From Pontibacter sp. G13 (GTDB lineage Bacteria; Bacteroidota; Bacteroidia; J057), in NCBI RefSeq assembly GCF_031851795.1, contig NZ_CP134696.1:1845001-1909000 (forward strand): a stretch of 64,000 nucleotides of DNA, in the 5' to 3' direction. The notes under the pieces were generated by a model, which made no database searches, was not told the origin of the DNA, and saw nothing but the letters and a program-made list of their open reading frames with translations. Both the position numbers and the translations under genes were made by a program. Of the stretch, positions 30,550-41,200 are shown piece after piece. Position 1 is the stretch's first letter, and every line of letters starts with the position of its first letter.

Positions 30550-31134
30550 TCACAAGGCAATCTGGATGGCGGTCAACCTTGCCTCGGTTCTGAAGGGGAG
30601 CTCTTCAAGGAATTGAATATCACGGGTGAGCAGATACTGCTCGTAATCATCCGAGCCATAGAATCCCCCCACATCCATCAAGTCGTCAAACCAGAAACGG
30701 ACCTTGAGCTTGGGGTCTACGAATTCGAGATCGTAAAATTCTGATTCTGGGACGATATCCTTGCCATAGTGCTCCAGAAAATCTGTGAGCAGCACACCCG
30801 GTTTGATTCCGTTGGGGAGTTCGAAGCAACTACTGGTGGCCGTCATTTCAAAGATGGCGGAATCCTCATCCCTCAATTGCAAGAGCAGATAATCGGTCCC
30901 TAGATTGATCTTGAGGCCCAACCAAGTATCGTCGGCATCGTCTCCCATCTCGATCTGTTCAATTTCCAGATCCAGGCTTTCCACCCAAGTATCGTCATAT
31001 TGTTCTCCGAGGCGAAAGGGTCCCATCCCCTGTGGGGTAATCATGAAAGGGCCCAAATGGGCGATCGGACAGGGCTTGTGACCGGAGGGGGATTCCACGG
31101 ACTCAGGGACTTCGGGTGAATGATCGATTGTCAT
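30550..31134 (-). CDS. Hypothetical protein, acidic, unknown function
   Basis: 194 residues from the ATG at 31134 (MTIDHSPEV); an earlier in-frame start at 31200 would add 22 poorer residues. It is very acidic, with a beta-rich middle (GPFMITPQGMGPFRLGEQYDDTWVESL, LGTDYLLLQLRDEDSAIFEMTATSSCFELPNGIKPGVLLTDFLEHYG). That layout recalls small lipoprotein-like or regulatory domains, but no signal peptide is visible and no family is recognised. Convergent with the TIGR02757 gene, 11 nt apart. Confidence 0.7.
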   Translation of the reverse strand: MTIDHSPEVPESVESPSGHKPCPIAHLGPFMITPQGMGPFRLGEQYDDTWVESLDLEIEQIEMGDDADDTWLGLKINLGTDYLLLQLRDEDSAIFEMTATSSCFELPNGIKPGVLLTDFLEHYGKDIVPESEFYDLEFVDPKLKVRFWFDDLMDVGGFYGSDDYEQYLLTRDIQFLEELPFRTEARLTAIQIAL

Positions 31135-31352
31135 GTGCAAAGGCAATGATACTTCGGGGCATTGCAGGGAATAGATGCAATGCTGGAGGATGAAGGCCAC
31201 TAGTTATCGTCTGCACGAAGTAATGAAGAAATTGGGGGATACGCACGATGGATGCCTGAAAAATCAAACAATCGTAGAGCGGAATAGGGCAATAGGTCCG
31301 CACCCCCAGATATTTCTATCGCCCATCGACTCAAGGTGCGGCAGGCTGGTGC

Positions 31353-31544
31353 GAGCGTGAGCTGCCTGAAGGTGTAGTCGGTGGAGCCTGATGCCTGTCT
31401 GGCAAACCGTTGGAGTAGCCTTCACCAACATGTTCAGTTGCCCAATGGCTACCGACCGCAGCGTCAGCGAAGACCGAAAGGGAGCGACCCTGCGACGCTC
31501 ATGCTCAGGAAGGACCCTCATGCCAAGATCGCAGGGGCACGCCC
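31353..31544 (-). repeat. Dispersed structured element, subfamily 2, copy D
   Basis: 192 bp on the minus strand. The closing helix is GGGCGTG (31544-31538) with CACGCTC (31359-31353), and the first stem is CCCTGCGA with TCGCAGGG as in copy C. Its middle differs from C but contains its own helix GTAGCC/GGCTAC. The gap 31201-31638 holds this element, a terminator and no gene. Confidence 0.85.
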
Positions 31545-31570
31545 AAATGCTCATCATGATCCCAAGCCCT

Positions 31571-31607
31571 AAAAGCAATCAGCCGGCACCCAAAAGGATG
31601 CCGGCTG
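31571..31607 (-). terminator. Terminator of the first SusC/SusD operon
   Basis: A 9-bp stem CAGCCGGCA with TGCCGGCTG, followed on the minus strand by ATTGCTTTT, about 30 nt after the SusD stop. Confidence 0.75.
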
Positions 31608-31638
31608 AAAAAATATCTAATGCCTAAGTGGGAACGGA

Positions 31639-32970
31639 CTAGTAGCACTCGTTCTGTCCCAAGTTAGGGTTGCGGTCGAGATCACGCTGAGGGATTGGCC
31701 ACAGACCGTCACAAGGATCTTCGTACCCAACAGGAACCAGGTAGTCAGCTTCCATGCCACGACGACGGATATCCCAAGTACGCAATGGAGTCTCCATCGC
31801 CAACTCGACGAACTTCTCTTGGAAGATTACTTCGACGTAGTTGCTTGCATCAAGCGTCACTTCACCCAATCCAGCACGCGCACGAACTTCGTTCACGTAG
31901 CTGGAAGCGGCAGCATAATCACCACCTTCAGCAGCAGCCTCAGCAGCGATCAACAAGATCTCTGCATAGCGGATCATATAGATTGGGTCAGTACCAGCAG
32001 CAATGTCATTGTACTTGATACCGTGAGGGATCGCAGTGGAAGTGTCGATAGAAGCGGCAAAGCGCACATCACCATCTTCGTAAGCAGCGATCAACTCAGG
32101 AGAAGGGGAGATAGACTGACGTCCACCCTTGGTGTCGCTGAAGTAGAAGAACGCGTTGGTGTTGGCATCGATAGAGTTGAAATCCAAGTACCAGATCACC
32201 TCGGACAAATCACCAGCAAAGATACCAGCGTAGTCAGCGGACAAAGCGTAAACATCGATCAAGGACTCAGCTTCAGCCAAAGCTTCTGCATAGTTTCCAT
32301 TCATCAAGTGGCAACGAGCCAAGACCGCAGTAGCTGCATCCGGAGTTGCATAGGCAGAACCGTTAGATGCGCTCAAGTTGTCCTTAGCGTAGTTCAAATC
32401 ATCGAAGATCTGGGTGTAGATCGCTGCCTTGGTAGAGTTTGGCACGTTCAGCACGTCCCCAACCTCTGCAGTAGCGTCGAGTACCAGTGGAGCGGTGCCC
32501 CAGTTTTCAGCGATGTACATGTACATGTAAGCACGCACGAAACGAGCTTGCGCTACGAAGTTGTCGCGATCTTCTTGCGTGAAGGACTCATCCTCAACAG
32601 CAGGCACGAGTTCGATGATGTTGTTGGCGATATTGATGACATCATAGAAGTCAGAGAATACCGCTGCCATCGTCGTATTCGCTGGGAATACGTTGAAAGA
32701 GCCAAACTCCAAACGAGTTGGGAAAGTACCTGTGTGGATACACTCGTCAGAGAACATTTGGTTCAATGCGATCAATCCATCGAACGCCAAAGTTGGGTCC
32801 TGAACGTCGCTGTAGAGACCGTTGATAGCCGCAGCCGCGGAAGCGCGGTTGTTGATGGCATTGGAGGAAGGCACAGAGTCCTTCGGAGAGATGTCCAAGC
32901 GATCAGCACACCCAGTAAGAAGGGCGCCGGACAGCAAGGCAATATATGCTGATTTGAAAAAAGTTTTCAT
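31639..32970 (-). CDS. SusD/RagB-family outer-membrane lipoprotein (pair 1)
   Basis: A nutrient-binding lid of a SusC/SusD complex, 443 residues. The lipoprotein signal peptide ends LLTGC (lipid on C21). The N-terminal SusD block is LDISPKDSVPSSNAINNRASAAAAINGLYSDVQ. TPR-like helices are visible (DNFVAQARFVRAYMYMYIAENWGTAPLVLD, TPDAATAVLARCHLMNGNYAEALAEAESLI), and the SusD_RagB end has MIRYAEILLIAAEAAAEGG and RTWDIRRRGM. It follows its SusC by 23 nt. The ligand is unknown. Confidence 0.93.
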   Translation of the reverse strand: MKTFFKSAYIALLSGALLTGCADRLDISPKDSVPSSNAINNRASAAAAINGLYSDVQDPTLAFDGLIALNQMFSDECIHTGTFPTRLEFGSFNVFPANTTMAAVFSDFYDVINIANNIIELVPAVEDESFTQEDRDNFVAQARFVRAYMYMYIAENWGTAPLVLDATAEVGDVLNVPNSTKAAIYTQIFDDLNYAKDNLSASNGSAYATPDAATAVLARCHLMNGNYAEALAEAESLIDVYALSADYAGIFAGDLSEVIWYLDFNSIDANTNAFFYFSDTKGGRQSISPSPELIAAYEDGDVRFAASIDTSTAIPHGIKYNDIAAGTDPIYMIRYAEILLIAAEAAAEGGDYAAASSYVNEVRARAGLGEVTLDASNYVEVIFQEKFVELAMETPLRTWDIRRRGMEADYLVPVGYEDPCDGLWPIPQRDLDRNPNLGQNECY

Positions 32971-32993
32971 TGTAAGTCTTTTTGAAGCCGGGA

Positions 32994-35969
32994 TTAGAAG
33001 GAGATGTTAGCACCCAAGGTCACCGTACGAGCTTGTGGGTAGGTCAAGAAGTCAGTACCCAAGGCAGCGTTGCTACCGTCGAAGGTGTTTACTTCTGGAT
33101 CAAACCAGCTGTAGTTGGTGAAGGTCAACAAGTTCTGACCAGCTGCAAAGATCTTCACGCGAGCCAAGCCCAATTTGGAAACAACGTCCGCAGGGAGTGT
33201 GTAACCCAAAGAAGCATTCTTCAGACGCAGGTAAGATCCATCCTCTACGAAACGGTCGGAATCACGACGGTTGGCGTTCGGGTCACCCCATACTGCGCGA
33301 GGCATGTCAGTATCTGTATTCTCAGGAGTCCACGCGTCCAGTGTACGAGTAGTCTGGTTGAACACAGAGTTCATTCCTTCTGCGAATACAGCGTTGTTGT
33401 TGTAGATCTCGTTACCAACGGAGAATTGGAAGAAGATGCTCAACTCAAGTCCTTTGTAGGACAAAGTGTTGGTCAAACCACCCATCAGATCTGGCTGAGC
33501 AGAACCGATGAAGTCACGGTCTTCATCATTGATTACCCCATCATCGTTCAAGTCTTTGAAGCGAACGTCGCCAGGAGCAGTTCCGGAAGTTTGAGTAGCT
33601 GCAGCGTCAATCTCTTCCTGAGATTGGAAGATACCGTCAGTTACGTATCCGTAGAAAGTACCGATTGGCTGACCAACTGCAACACGAGAACCAAATCCGA
33701 AGTCAAGTGGCTGATCGTCGAACAACTCAGTGATTTCGTTTTGTACACGAGCAACAGTCAAAGTGGTCTCCCAACGCAAGTCAGAATTGACGTTTACGGA
33801 GTTCAAAGACAACTCATATCCGATGTTACGCATGGAACCGATGTTCGCGATAACAGTGGTGAAACCAGAAGTAGTTGGGATCGGACGATCCAACAACAGG
33901 TCGTTGGTATTCTTGATAAAGAAGTCGATGTTGGCGCTCAAACGGTTGTTGAGGACAGTTACGTCCAAACCAGTATTGAACTGAGTAGTGGTCTCCCAAC
34001 GCAAGTCAGGGTTACCCAATTGAGAAGGAGCAATACCGGAAGAACCGAAGTAGTTGGCACCACCACCCCACAATTGCTGAGCTTCGAAAGCACCAATTCC
34101 ATCTTGGTTACCAGTTACACCGTATCCAACACGCAATTTCAAGTCATTTACTTGAGACACGCTAGACATGAAGTCCATGTTGGAGATACGCCATGCAGCA
34201 GAAGCACCTGGGAAGAAACCGTTACGGTTGTCGCCCAAGAAACGGCTAGAACGATCCAAACGAACTACCCCAGTGAAGAAGTAGGTCTCATTATAGTTAT
34301 ATGCGGCATTCGCGAAGTAGGACTCGATGCCCCAGCGGGTGAAGTCTGCACTCGCTTCCACAACGTTTGCACCTGCATTCAAGGTTGTGAAGTCAGGAGT
34401 TGGGAAGTCAGTTACGTCAGCAGAAACACGCTCACGTGTGAAGTCTTGGTAAGAAGTACCAACTACAGCAGAAACTGCGTGCAAATCGAAAGTCTTCTGG
34501 TAGTTCAAAGTCAAGTCAGAGATCCAAGACTGAGTAGTAGACTGCCCCACAAACCCACGACCGTTGGTACCGGCAGCAGACTGAAGAGTGTTAGGCTCGT
34601 AGATTTCCTCACGGAAGCCCAGAACGTCCATACCCAAAGAACCACGAAGGAACAATCCATCGATGATGTCCAACTTACCGAATGCATTACCAGTCACACG
34701 GTTAGATACCGCCAAGTTGTGGTAGTTAACTGCACCATTGATTGGGTTTTCCAAACCGTACTTGGTTTGGTAAGAACCGTCGTCATTGAAGATAGCGAAG
34801 TTGGAAGGCAACAAGATTGCAGTAGATACAACCCCGTAGATGTTGTTGTCATTCTGTACACGATCAGCTTCAGAGTGGGTGTATCCAACGTTCATTCCGA
34901 ACTTGAAGATGTCACTCGCATTGTTTTCGAGGTTCAAGCGACCAGAGATCCGGTTGAAAGCAGATCCAACAACGATACCCTCGTTTCCATAGTAGGAAAG
35001 AGACGCATAGTAGTTAGATTTTGTATCGCCACCGGAGATAGACAAGTTGTTGTCAGTGATCACACCACGCTGGAAGATCTCGTCTTGCCAGTTGACGTTG
35101 CCAGTTTGTGGTCCCAAAGCCTCTGGGTTGCCCAATACAGTACCGATGTATTCCATGTACTGATCACCGTCGAGCATCTCGACACGGTTCCAAGCCTCCT
35201 GGAAACCGATAGTAGAATTCAAAGTAACCTTAGGAGCACCAGCTTTACCTTTTTTGGTGGTAATCAAGACTACCCCGTTTGCACCACGTGCACCGTAGAT
35301 TGCAGTGGAAGCAGCGTCTTTCAATACCTCGATGTTTTGGATATCGTTAGGGTTGATATCGGACAACGGGTTGGTCAAAGCATTACCTACTCCATTCTGA
35401 GACTGGTTTCCGCGAATAACAGGCACACCGTCAATCACATACAGTGGCTGGTTGGAAGCGGAGATGGAGGTTGATCCACGTACACGCACATCCATACCAC
35501 CACCAGGAGTACCGGAGTTGGAGGTTACCATAACACCAGCAGTACGACCTTGGAGGACGTTCTGTACAGTTGGTGCAGGCATGGTAGCAATGTCATCTGC
35601 GCTCACAGAAGATACTGCACCAGTCAAGTCCTTACGCTTGGTTGTCAGGTAACCAGTTACCACAACTTCGTCGAGTTCCATGAGGTCCTCTTCCAAGGTA
35701 AAGTCAATGGTGGAACGGCCACCGATCTCAACTTCTTGAGAAGTGTAGCCAACAAATTTTACAACGAGGCGGTCATAGCCATCAGGAACTGAAATCGCGT
35801 ACTTACCAGTTTCGTCGGTAGCGACTCCGATGGTGGTACCTTTTACGGTTACCACGGCAAAGTGCAAGGGGCCGGCTTCATCTGAAACCGTTCCTGACAC
35901 CATGGTCTGGGCCATAGCCCAAGGTGCTGACAGGAGCGTCACAAAAAGAAGCGTCAATAGACTTCTCAT
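32994..35969 (-). CDS. SusC/RagA-family TonB-linked outer-membrane transporter (pair 1)
   Basis: 991 residues: signal peptide (1-20, ending AMAQ), CarboxypepD_reg-like domain (about 22-95), the DELDEVVVTGY TonB-box-like stretch (about 96-106), plug (AVSSVSADDIATMPAPTVQNVLQGRTAGV...RVRGSTSI, then LYVIDGVPVIRG) and a 22-strand barrel ending VTLGANISF. It forms a complex with the SusD gene 23 nt downstream and imports oligosaccharides or peptides using TonB energy. The first about 100 residues closely resemble those of the second SusC (38232-41426), while the barrels differ. A full promoter lies at 36215-36245. Confidence 0.94.
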   Translation of the reverse strand: MRSLLTLLFVTLLSAPWAMAQTMVSGTVSDEAGPLHFAVVTVKGTTIGVATDETGKYAISVPDGYDRLVVKFVGYTSQEVEIGGRSTIDFTLEEDLMELDEVVVTGYLTTKRKDLTGAVSSVSADDIATMPAPTVQNVLQGRTAGVMVTSNSGTPGGGMDVRVRGSTSISASNQPLYVIDGVPVIRGNQSQNGVGNALTNPLSDINPNDIQNIEVLKDAASTAIYGARGANGVVLITTKKGKAGAPKVTLNSTIGFQEAWNRVEMLDGDQYMEYIGTVLGNPEALGPQTGNVNWQDEIFQRGVITDNNLSISGGDTKSNYYASLSYYGNEGIVVGSAFNRISGRLNLENNASDIFKFGMNVGYTHSEADRVQNDNNIYGVVSTAILLPSNFAIFNDDGSYQTKYGLENPINGAVNYHNLAVSNRVTGNAFGKLDIIDGLFLRGSLGMDVLGFREEIYEPNTLQSAAGTNGRGFVGQSTTQSWISDLTLNYQKTFDLHAVSAVVGTSYQDFTRERVSADVTDFPTPDFTTLNAGANVVEASADFTRWGIESYFANAAYNYNETYFFTGVVRLDRSSRFLGDNRNGFFPGASAAWRISNMDFMSSVSQVNDLKLRVGYGVTGNQDGIGAFEAQQLWGGGANYFGSSGIAPSQLGNPDLRWETTTQFNTGLDVTVLNNRLSANIDFFIKNTNDLLLDRPIPTTSGFTTVIANIGSMRNIGYELSLNSVNVNSDLRWETTLTVARVQNEITELFDDQPLDFGFGSRVAVGQPIGTFYGYVTDGIFQSQEEIDAAATQTSGTAPGDVRFKDLNDDGVINDEDRDFIGSAQPDLMGGLTNTLSYKGLELSIFFQFSVGNEIYNNNAVFAEGMNSVFNQTTRTLDAWTPENTDTDMPRAVWGDPNANRRDSDRFVEDGSYLRLKNASLGYTLPADVVSKLGLARVKIFAAGQNLLTFTNYSWFDPEVNTFDGSNAALGTDFLTYPQARTVTLGANISF

Positions 35970-36214
35970 AAAAACAAAGCGTTAGAGTTGTGAATTGTCT
36001 GAGTAACAATATGAATGGTACATCAACAAATCTCAGAAGGTGCGAGAAACGCAAATACTGAAATTCACGATCCATTCACATAACCCTCATCTATAAGAAA
36101 TAAAAGCGTTCAAAAGTTTGTTCGAATCTCCAATCTTCTACCATCATTAAGAAATTATTGCACTGACAATCAACGGCTAAACATAGATCACATCAAAAAA
36201 AATTCGCTTTTCGA

Positions 36215-36245
36215 CAAATCTATAATCCACTGATAATCAGGCAAA
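36215..36245 (-). promoter_or_regulatory. Bacteroidota promoter of the first SusC/SusD operon
   Basis: On the minus strand TTTG (36245-36242), 19 nt, then TAGATTTG (36222-36215) match the -33 and -7 consensus exactly. This gives a leader of about 240 nt before the ATG at 35969. The end of that leader, ACTCTAACGCTTT followed by a short AT stretch and ATG, is repeated upstream of the second SusC. The gap 35970-36792 contains this, the hairpin at 36437-36458 and the terminator at 36713-36745, and no convincing gene. Confidence 0.7.
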
Positions 36246-36436
36246 AACTTCTCAAATCTCCCCTGATCCGTTTCACTATTCCTGTGAAAGAATAGGTAAT
36301 ATAAAGCGGTTTTTTGAAAAAACTAATTGATATGTCAAATACTCTCGCCCCTCGTTAACAATTTCTTCACATAAATACTTCCTCAAAACGCAGGGTTTTT
36401 TGCAACCGTTGCCTACGTTTTGCTGTCCCGCGAAAA

Positions 36437-36458
36437 AAAGCTAACGACCATTAGCTTT
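36437..36458 (-). terminator. Orphan terminator-like hairpin between the two SusC/SusD pairs
   Basis: An 8-bp stem AAAGCTAA with TTAGCTTT (loop CGACCA) is followed on the minus strand by a run of seven T. It lies about 300 nt beyond the terminator of pair 2 and about 190 nt upstream of the pair 1 promoter. It may end a short RNA made from 36460-36700 or block read-through. Confidence 0.6.
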
Positions 36459-36712
36459 CCAGCCTGATTGTCAATCCATTCTGCTCCCGCAAAAAGGTTA
36501 GCTATACCGATCTTCTTCTAGGAGGGAATAACCAATTACTTCGAAAAAAAAGGCGAAAAATGTCGCTTTGGATACAGTTCCATATAGATGAAAGCCAAGC
36601 AAATAGTTTTTTTCAAAAAAATGGACCGGGACTATTCGGAGTTTCTTGATAAAAAGTGGAGAGAAATAAAGGGTAATACTTGACACATCAACGAAGCTTC
36701 CCATAAGCCACA

Positions 36713-36745
36713 CAAAAAATGGCCGCCCCGTACGGAACGACCATT
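36713..36745 (-). terminator. Terminator of the second SusC/SusD operon
   Basis: On the minus-strand RNA, AATGGTCG pairs with CGGCCATT (one G-U) and is followed by six T, about 48 nt after the SusD stop. Confidence 0.75.
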
Positions 36746-36792
36746 CAGCTTTGATTCATGAGCGCTTAGGCGCTGGGACAACGAGTAAGTGT

Positions 36793-38190
36793 CTATTTAA
36801 ATGCCCAAGTACCATCATCCAACAATCCGGCGCTCCATCCCTGAGCGGAAATAGCGGCATTCAAGTTGGCAGAGTTGGTCTGAGCCTCAGAAACAGGATA
36901 GAGGAACCTCGTAGGAATTACGCCAGAAGGATTCAACCCATTGACTCCCACAGGATTGGGAGTCAAATCTGGATATCCTGTCCGTCGGTAGTTGGTCCAA
37001 ATCTGCTGGAAGGCAAATCCGAAGTAGGCATAATAAGCCTCCTCCATAATATGCTCCAACGCTTCTTCCTCAGACAATCCTTCCATGGACATCGCTGTAG
37101 AAACATAATCAGCGTAGTCCTCGGGGGCCATTCCCATCTGATCCATGCTCGCTTCTATGCCCATTTCAAGCTGGGCTTCCACATCTGCAATTGGAGAACC
37201 AGTCGCCAACATGGCTTCAGCTTTCAGGAATGCTACCTCCACATAGGAGATCAATGGAATCACCGAGTTGTTCTGAGCCCAGAACAGATCCGCAGTACCC
37301 CAGTATTTGAAGTCTTCTGTGGAATAGAAAGAAGCACGAGGATCAGCATTGGCATCCATCGCCATCTTGAAGGCTGAATTGATCAACAAGGTATTGGGAC
37401 GCTCTTGACCAAACTTCGCCAATGGGCTGTTGGACAAGGTGTTGTTTTCCCAAGCAAAATCAGGCTGCTCTGCCAAACTCCCGAAGGTTTTGCTCAATTC
37501 TGCCAATGCTTTAGTCGCGGCTTCTCCATCGCGTTTGCTCAAATGCATATAGTATCGAGCCTTCAAGGCATGTGCTACGGCAATCCAAGATGCGGCATCT
37601 CCACCGTAAATCAGATCGTCAGATCCTGGCCCTCCTGGAACTGGGTCCATTCCCAAAAGGCTGATCGCCTCGTCCAGCATCGTTTGGGCAGTTTCGTAGA
37701 TGAATGCCTGCGAATCGTAAGCAGGCTGCAAGTTGTCATTCCCCTGAAGGGCTTCAGTCAAAGGAATATCTCCAAAGAAGGAGGCGGCAGTAGCATATTC
37801 ACTAGCCATCAAGATCTTGGCGATCCCTTCGTAGTATGGCTGACCTTCCTCCTGGGCTTGTTTGATCAAAACATCACAGTCTTTCAAAACCCCTGCATAG
37901 AGGCCCGTTCTCCAATAGTTGTTGAACGTGACGTCTCCAATCACATAATTGGTATAATCGACCTGCTGGGCATCAAACCCTTCAAACTGCTGCATCACGA
38001 TCCCTGCTACACGCGCAGGATTCGCTGATTGATTGAAGGCAGTATGGGTCAATGCACTCGGAAGGATCAGACTCAGTTCAGATCCAGTTTGGCGAGTCGG
38101 ATCGATATTCGTCTCCGACAGATTACACGCTTGCAGGGAGATCAATGCCAAGATCGCCCAAGTGTATGTATACAATTTGAATTTCTTCAT
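36793..38190 (-). CDS. SusD-like outer-membrane lipoprotein, SusD-like_2 type (pair 2)
   Basis: 465 residues from the ATG at 38190. The lipoprotein signal is MKKFKLYTYTWAILALISLQAC. The N-terminal NIDPTRQTGSELSLILPSALTHTAFN and the VAGIVMQQFEG block mark the SusD-like_2 branch rather than classical SusD_RagB. Helical repeats follow (SWIAVAHALKARYYMHLSKRDGEAATKALAEL) and the C-terminus has AYFGFAFQQIWTNYRRTGYPDL. It lies 41 nt after its SusC. Ligand unknown. Confidence 0.9.
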   Translation of the reverse strand: MKKFKLYTYTWAILALISLQACNLSETNIDPTRQTGSELSLILPSALTHTAFNQSANPARVAGIVMQQFEGFDAQQVDYTNYVIGDVTFNNYWRTGLYAGVLKDCDVLIKQAQEEGQPYYEGIAKILMASEYATAASFFGDIPLTEALQGNDNLQPAYDSQAFIYETAQTMLDEAISLLGMDPVPGGPGSDDLIYGGDAASWIAVAHALKARYYMHLSKRDGEAATKALAELSKTFGSLAEQPDFAWENNTLSNSPLAKFGQERPNTLLINSAFKMAMDANADPRASFYSTEDFKYWGTADLFWAQNNSVIPLISYVEVAFLKAEAMLATGSPIADVEAQLEMGIEASMDQMGMAPEDYADYVSTAMSMEGLSEEEALEHIMEEAYYAYFGFAFQQIWTNYRRTGYPDLTPNPVGVNGLNPSGVIPTRFLYPVSEAQTNSANLNAAISAQGWSAGLLDDGTWAFK

Positions 38191-38231
38191 CTTCCAATAA
38201 TTGGGTGAGTGAAACATGGGATCTTGGGGTC

Positions 38232-41200
38232 CTAAAACTTGACATTAATGGCTCCACCGAAGCTTTTGGTGTTGGGCATGTTGAAATAGTCCAACCCAAA
38301 TCCATTGGATGCACCAGTCAAGTTGGTTTCTGGGTCAATCCCCGGATAGTCGGTATTCAACCACAAGTTTCTACCAGAGAATGAAACGGAAAGCGCTTCG
38401 AATGGCAGATTCTTCAACACGCTGGCCGGCAAGGAATAGCGAACGGTAAGCTCACGAAGACGCTGCCAAGAAGTGTCGTGGATGTTCATCTCGGTGATCC
38501 CACCAAATCCGTAGCGTACCCAATAGTTTCCACCTAGACCCGCTTCGGTAGCAGCATATGGTACAGGCATCTCATTGGGAGATCCATCAGCCATCACCCC
38601 ATCAAAGACAACCGTCTGATCGCGCATTTCACCTGACACGTCGGAAGTTCCGAAGTAGTTCATGATGCCGCAGGTACCACACCACATATCACCACCTTGA
38701 CGGATATCAAAGAGAACGGAGAGACTCAGTCCTTTGTAGGAGAAGGTATTTCGGATACCGGCAACCCAGTCTGGGTTGGGATCACCAAATACTTTGGAAG
38801 TCGGATCGGTAATTGGGAATCCATTTTCGCCAATCAGTAGATCACCTGCCTCGGTACGCTGGAACCCTTGCCCGAAGATGGCTCCATAAGGTTGTCCTGC
38901 AACGACACGAGATGAAGTTGAAGTAAATCCATTCAATCCGATCTCCTCAATTCCAGGGGCAAGGCTATCCACAGTATTCTCCATGGCAGTGAAGTTCACA
39001 CTGATATCCCATGAGAAATCGCGATTCTCGATAGGCGTACCGCTCAATACCATTTCTACCCCTTTGTTGGTGATAGATCCAGCATTGTCGACGATGGAAG
39101 TATACCCAGCAGCTCCGGAGATCTGAACAGCCAATACCTGATCGACGGATTTTTGGTCGAAATAGGTAACATCAACTCCCATGCGGCCTTTGAAAAGCTT
39201 CAATTCAGCTCCAACCTCGAAGGTGGTCGTTTTCTCAGGACGAAGGTTGCTATTCCCCAAGATGGTGCTACGCTCGAACGAGTTCAGCCCAAATGCTGGG
39301 AAGGACGCAACGGTGATAAAGCCATCCCCACCGGCAGCTGCACTTTCGTAATAGCTGGTGGTCGAAAAGATCGGTGCGTCGTTACCGACTTTACCATAGC
39401 TCAAACGAATCTTACCATAAGGAAGAATTGGATTTTCCTGCATGCCCAAAGCCTCTGTAAAGGCAAAACCCAAACTGGCGGAGTAGGAAGTAAAGTTGTT
39501 GGCTTCTTCAGGCAACGTAGATGACCAGTCATTGCGTCCAGTCAAATTCAAGAACAAGTAATCCTTATACCCCAAGTCAACCGTAGCGTAGGCGGCAGTG
39601 ATTTCTTTTTGGGAGACATCTTCGAATCCCTGAACATCCGTTGCATTGGAGATGTGGTAGAAATTGGGAGAGGAAAGGGTCGATCCTTCTGTCTCTTGGG
39701 TAATCACTCGGGTGGAGTAATAGTTGTGTCCCAATACTGCATTCAAGCTCAAATCGTCACCCAAATTAGGATCGAGCATCACCAAGAAATCTGAATTCAG
39801 GTCCGAAGAAGAGCGATAGGACTGGAAAACAGATCCGACACTTCTACCCGGATTGATATCGATACCCCCATTCCGGCGATCTCCAAAGTGGTCAATCCCC
39901 AATTTGTAGGAGAACTTCAACCAATCGGTGGCTTTGTATGCCAAGGTCGCATATCCGATCAGGCGATTCACATCATCCCAAGAAGGGTTCTTGTTGACGG
40001 TCCAAAATGGGTTGTCGTAGATACCTGCTCGGTAAGATCGCTGAGTACCATCTGCAGCAACATAAGTGTCTACATCGTCAGCACCTGCTTGGCCGACCAA
40101 TCCATTTCCGTTGTCAAAGGATGGCGTAGTACGAAGCAATCCCAGCATCACCCCACGGATATTGGAACCCCGTTGGATACGAGAACCTCCGGAATTCACA
40201 AAGTTCGCAGAGATACCGGCAGTCAGGCGATCCGTGATGGTCGCATCAATTTTCGTTTTGAAGGTATTCCGGATGAACGTAGAATTTGGAACAATCCCCG
40301 CTTGATCCAATCGACCTCCTGAGAGGTAGTAGGAAATCCGGTTGGTACCACCAGAGACGCTGGCATTCATATCCAAGGTGCGTCCAGTCTTGAAGAAGGT
40401 GTATGGATCATAGGCATTAGCCGGAACCCCGTTGCCTGTACCTTTGGGAACCAAACGACCATTGAGGTCATATTGATAGCTCTCATCGCCATCGTACTCC
40501 AACTCAGACAAAGCTGGTCCCCATGAGAAGCCTTCACCCGTTTCAGGGCCATTGTGCACCAACTGCAGATTGACCACATCTGGATCTGGATCAATATCTG
40601 TCGGACGGCCTTGCGAATAGGAGAATTGACGCCCAGGGAGCTTGTTGACCTGATCGGCCGTGTAGGCAAATGAGACATTGATTTGCTGCTTGCCGCTCTG
40701 ACCGGACTTGGTCGTGATGATCACCGCTCCGTTTGCGGCGCGAACCCCGTACAGAGCAGACGCTGCGGCGCCTTTCAGAATGGTGATATCTTCAATATCG
40801 TTGGGATTGATATCAATGGCACGGTTGGATTGATCCACACCGCCTACTCCATTTCCGTCGGTAGAGTTGTCGATAGGCACTCCATCTACGACAAACAGCG
40901 GAGAATTGGACCCATTGATAGAGGTAGATCCACGAACACGAATGCTAGAGGAAGCCCCTGGGGATCCAGATGCGCTGACGACAGTTACACCAGCGACTTT
41001 GCCATTCAATCCATCCACCAAATTGACCTCACGAGCGTCGATCACTTCGGAGGCATCTACGTTTTGGATCGAGTAACCCAATGCACGTCGATTGGTTTCC
41101 AGACCTACAGCCGTTACCACGACTTCGTCCAGTTCGAGATTGTCTTCTTCGAGGGTAATGTTGAAGGTTGATCGGTCGCCGATTTCGAGTTCCTGAGATA

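Noticed and set aside
32982-35474. 830-codon open frame on the plus strand
   Set aside because: It lies exactly antisense to the first SusC gene, codes for no known family and shows the Ser/Arg/Val bias of a reverse-strand shadow.
36498-36713. 71-codon minus-strand frame before the orphan terminator
   Set aside because: Phe-rich because of A/T runs, with no family; a non-coding transcript is as likely.
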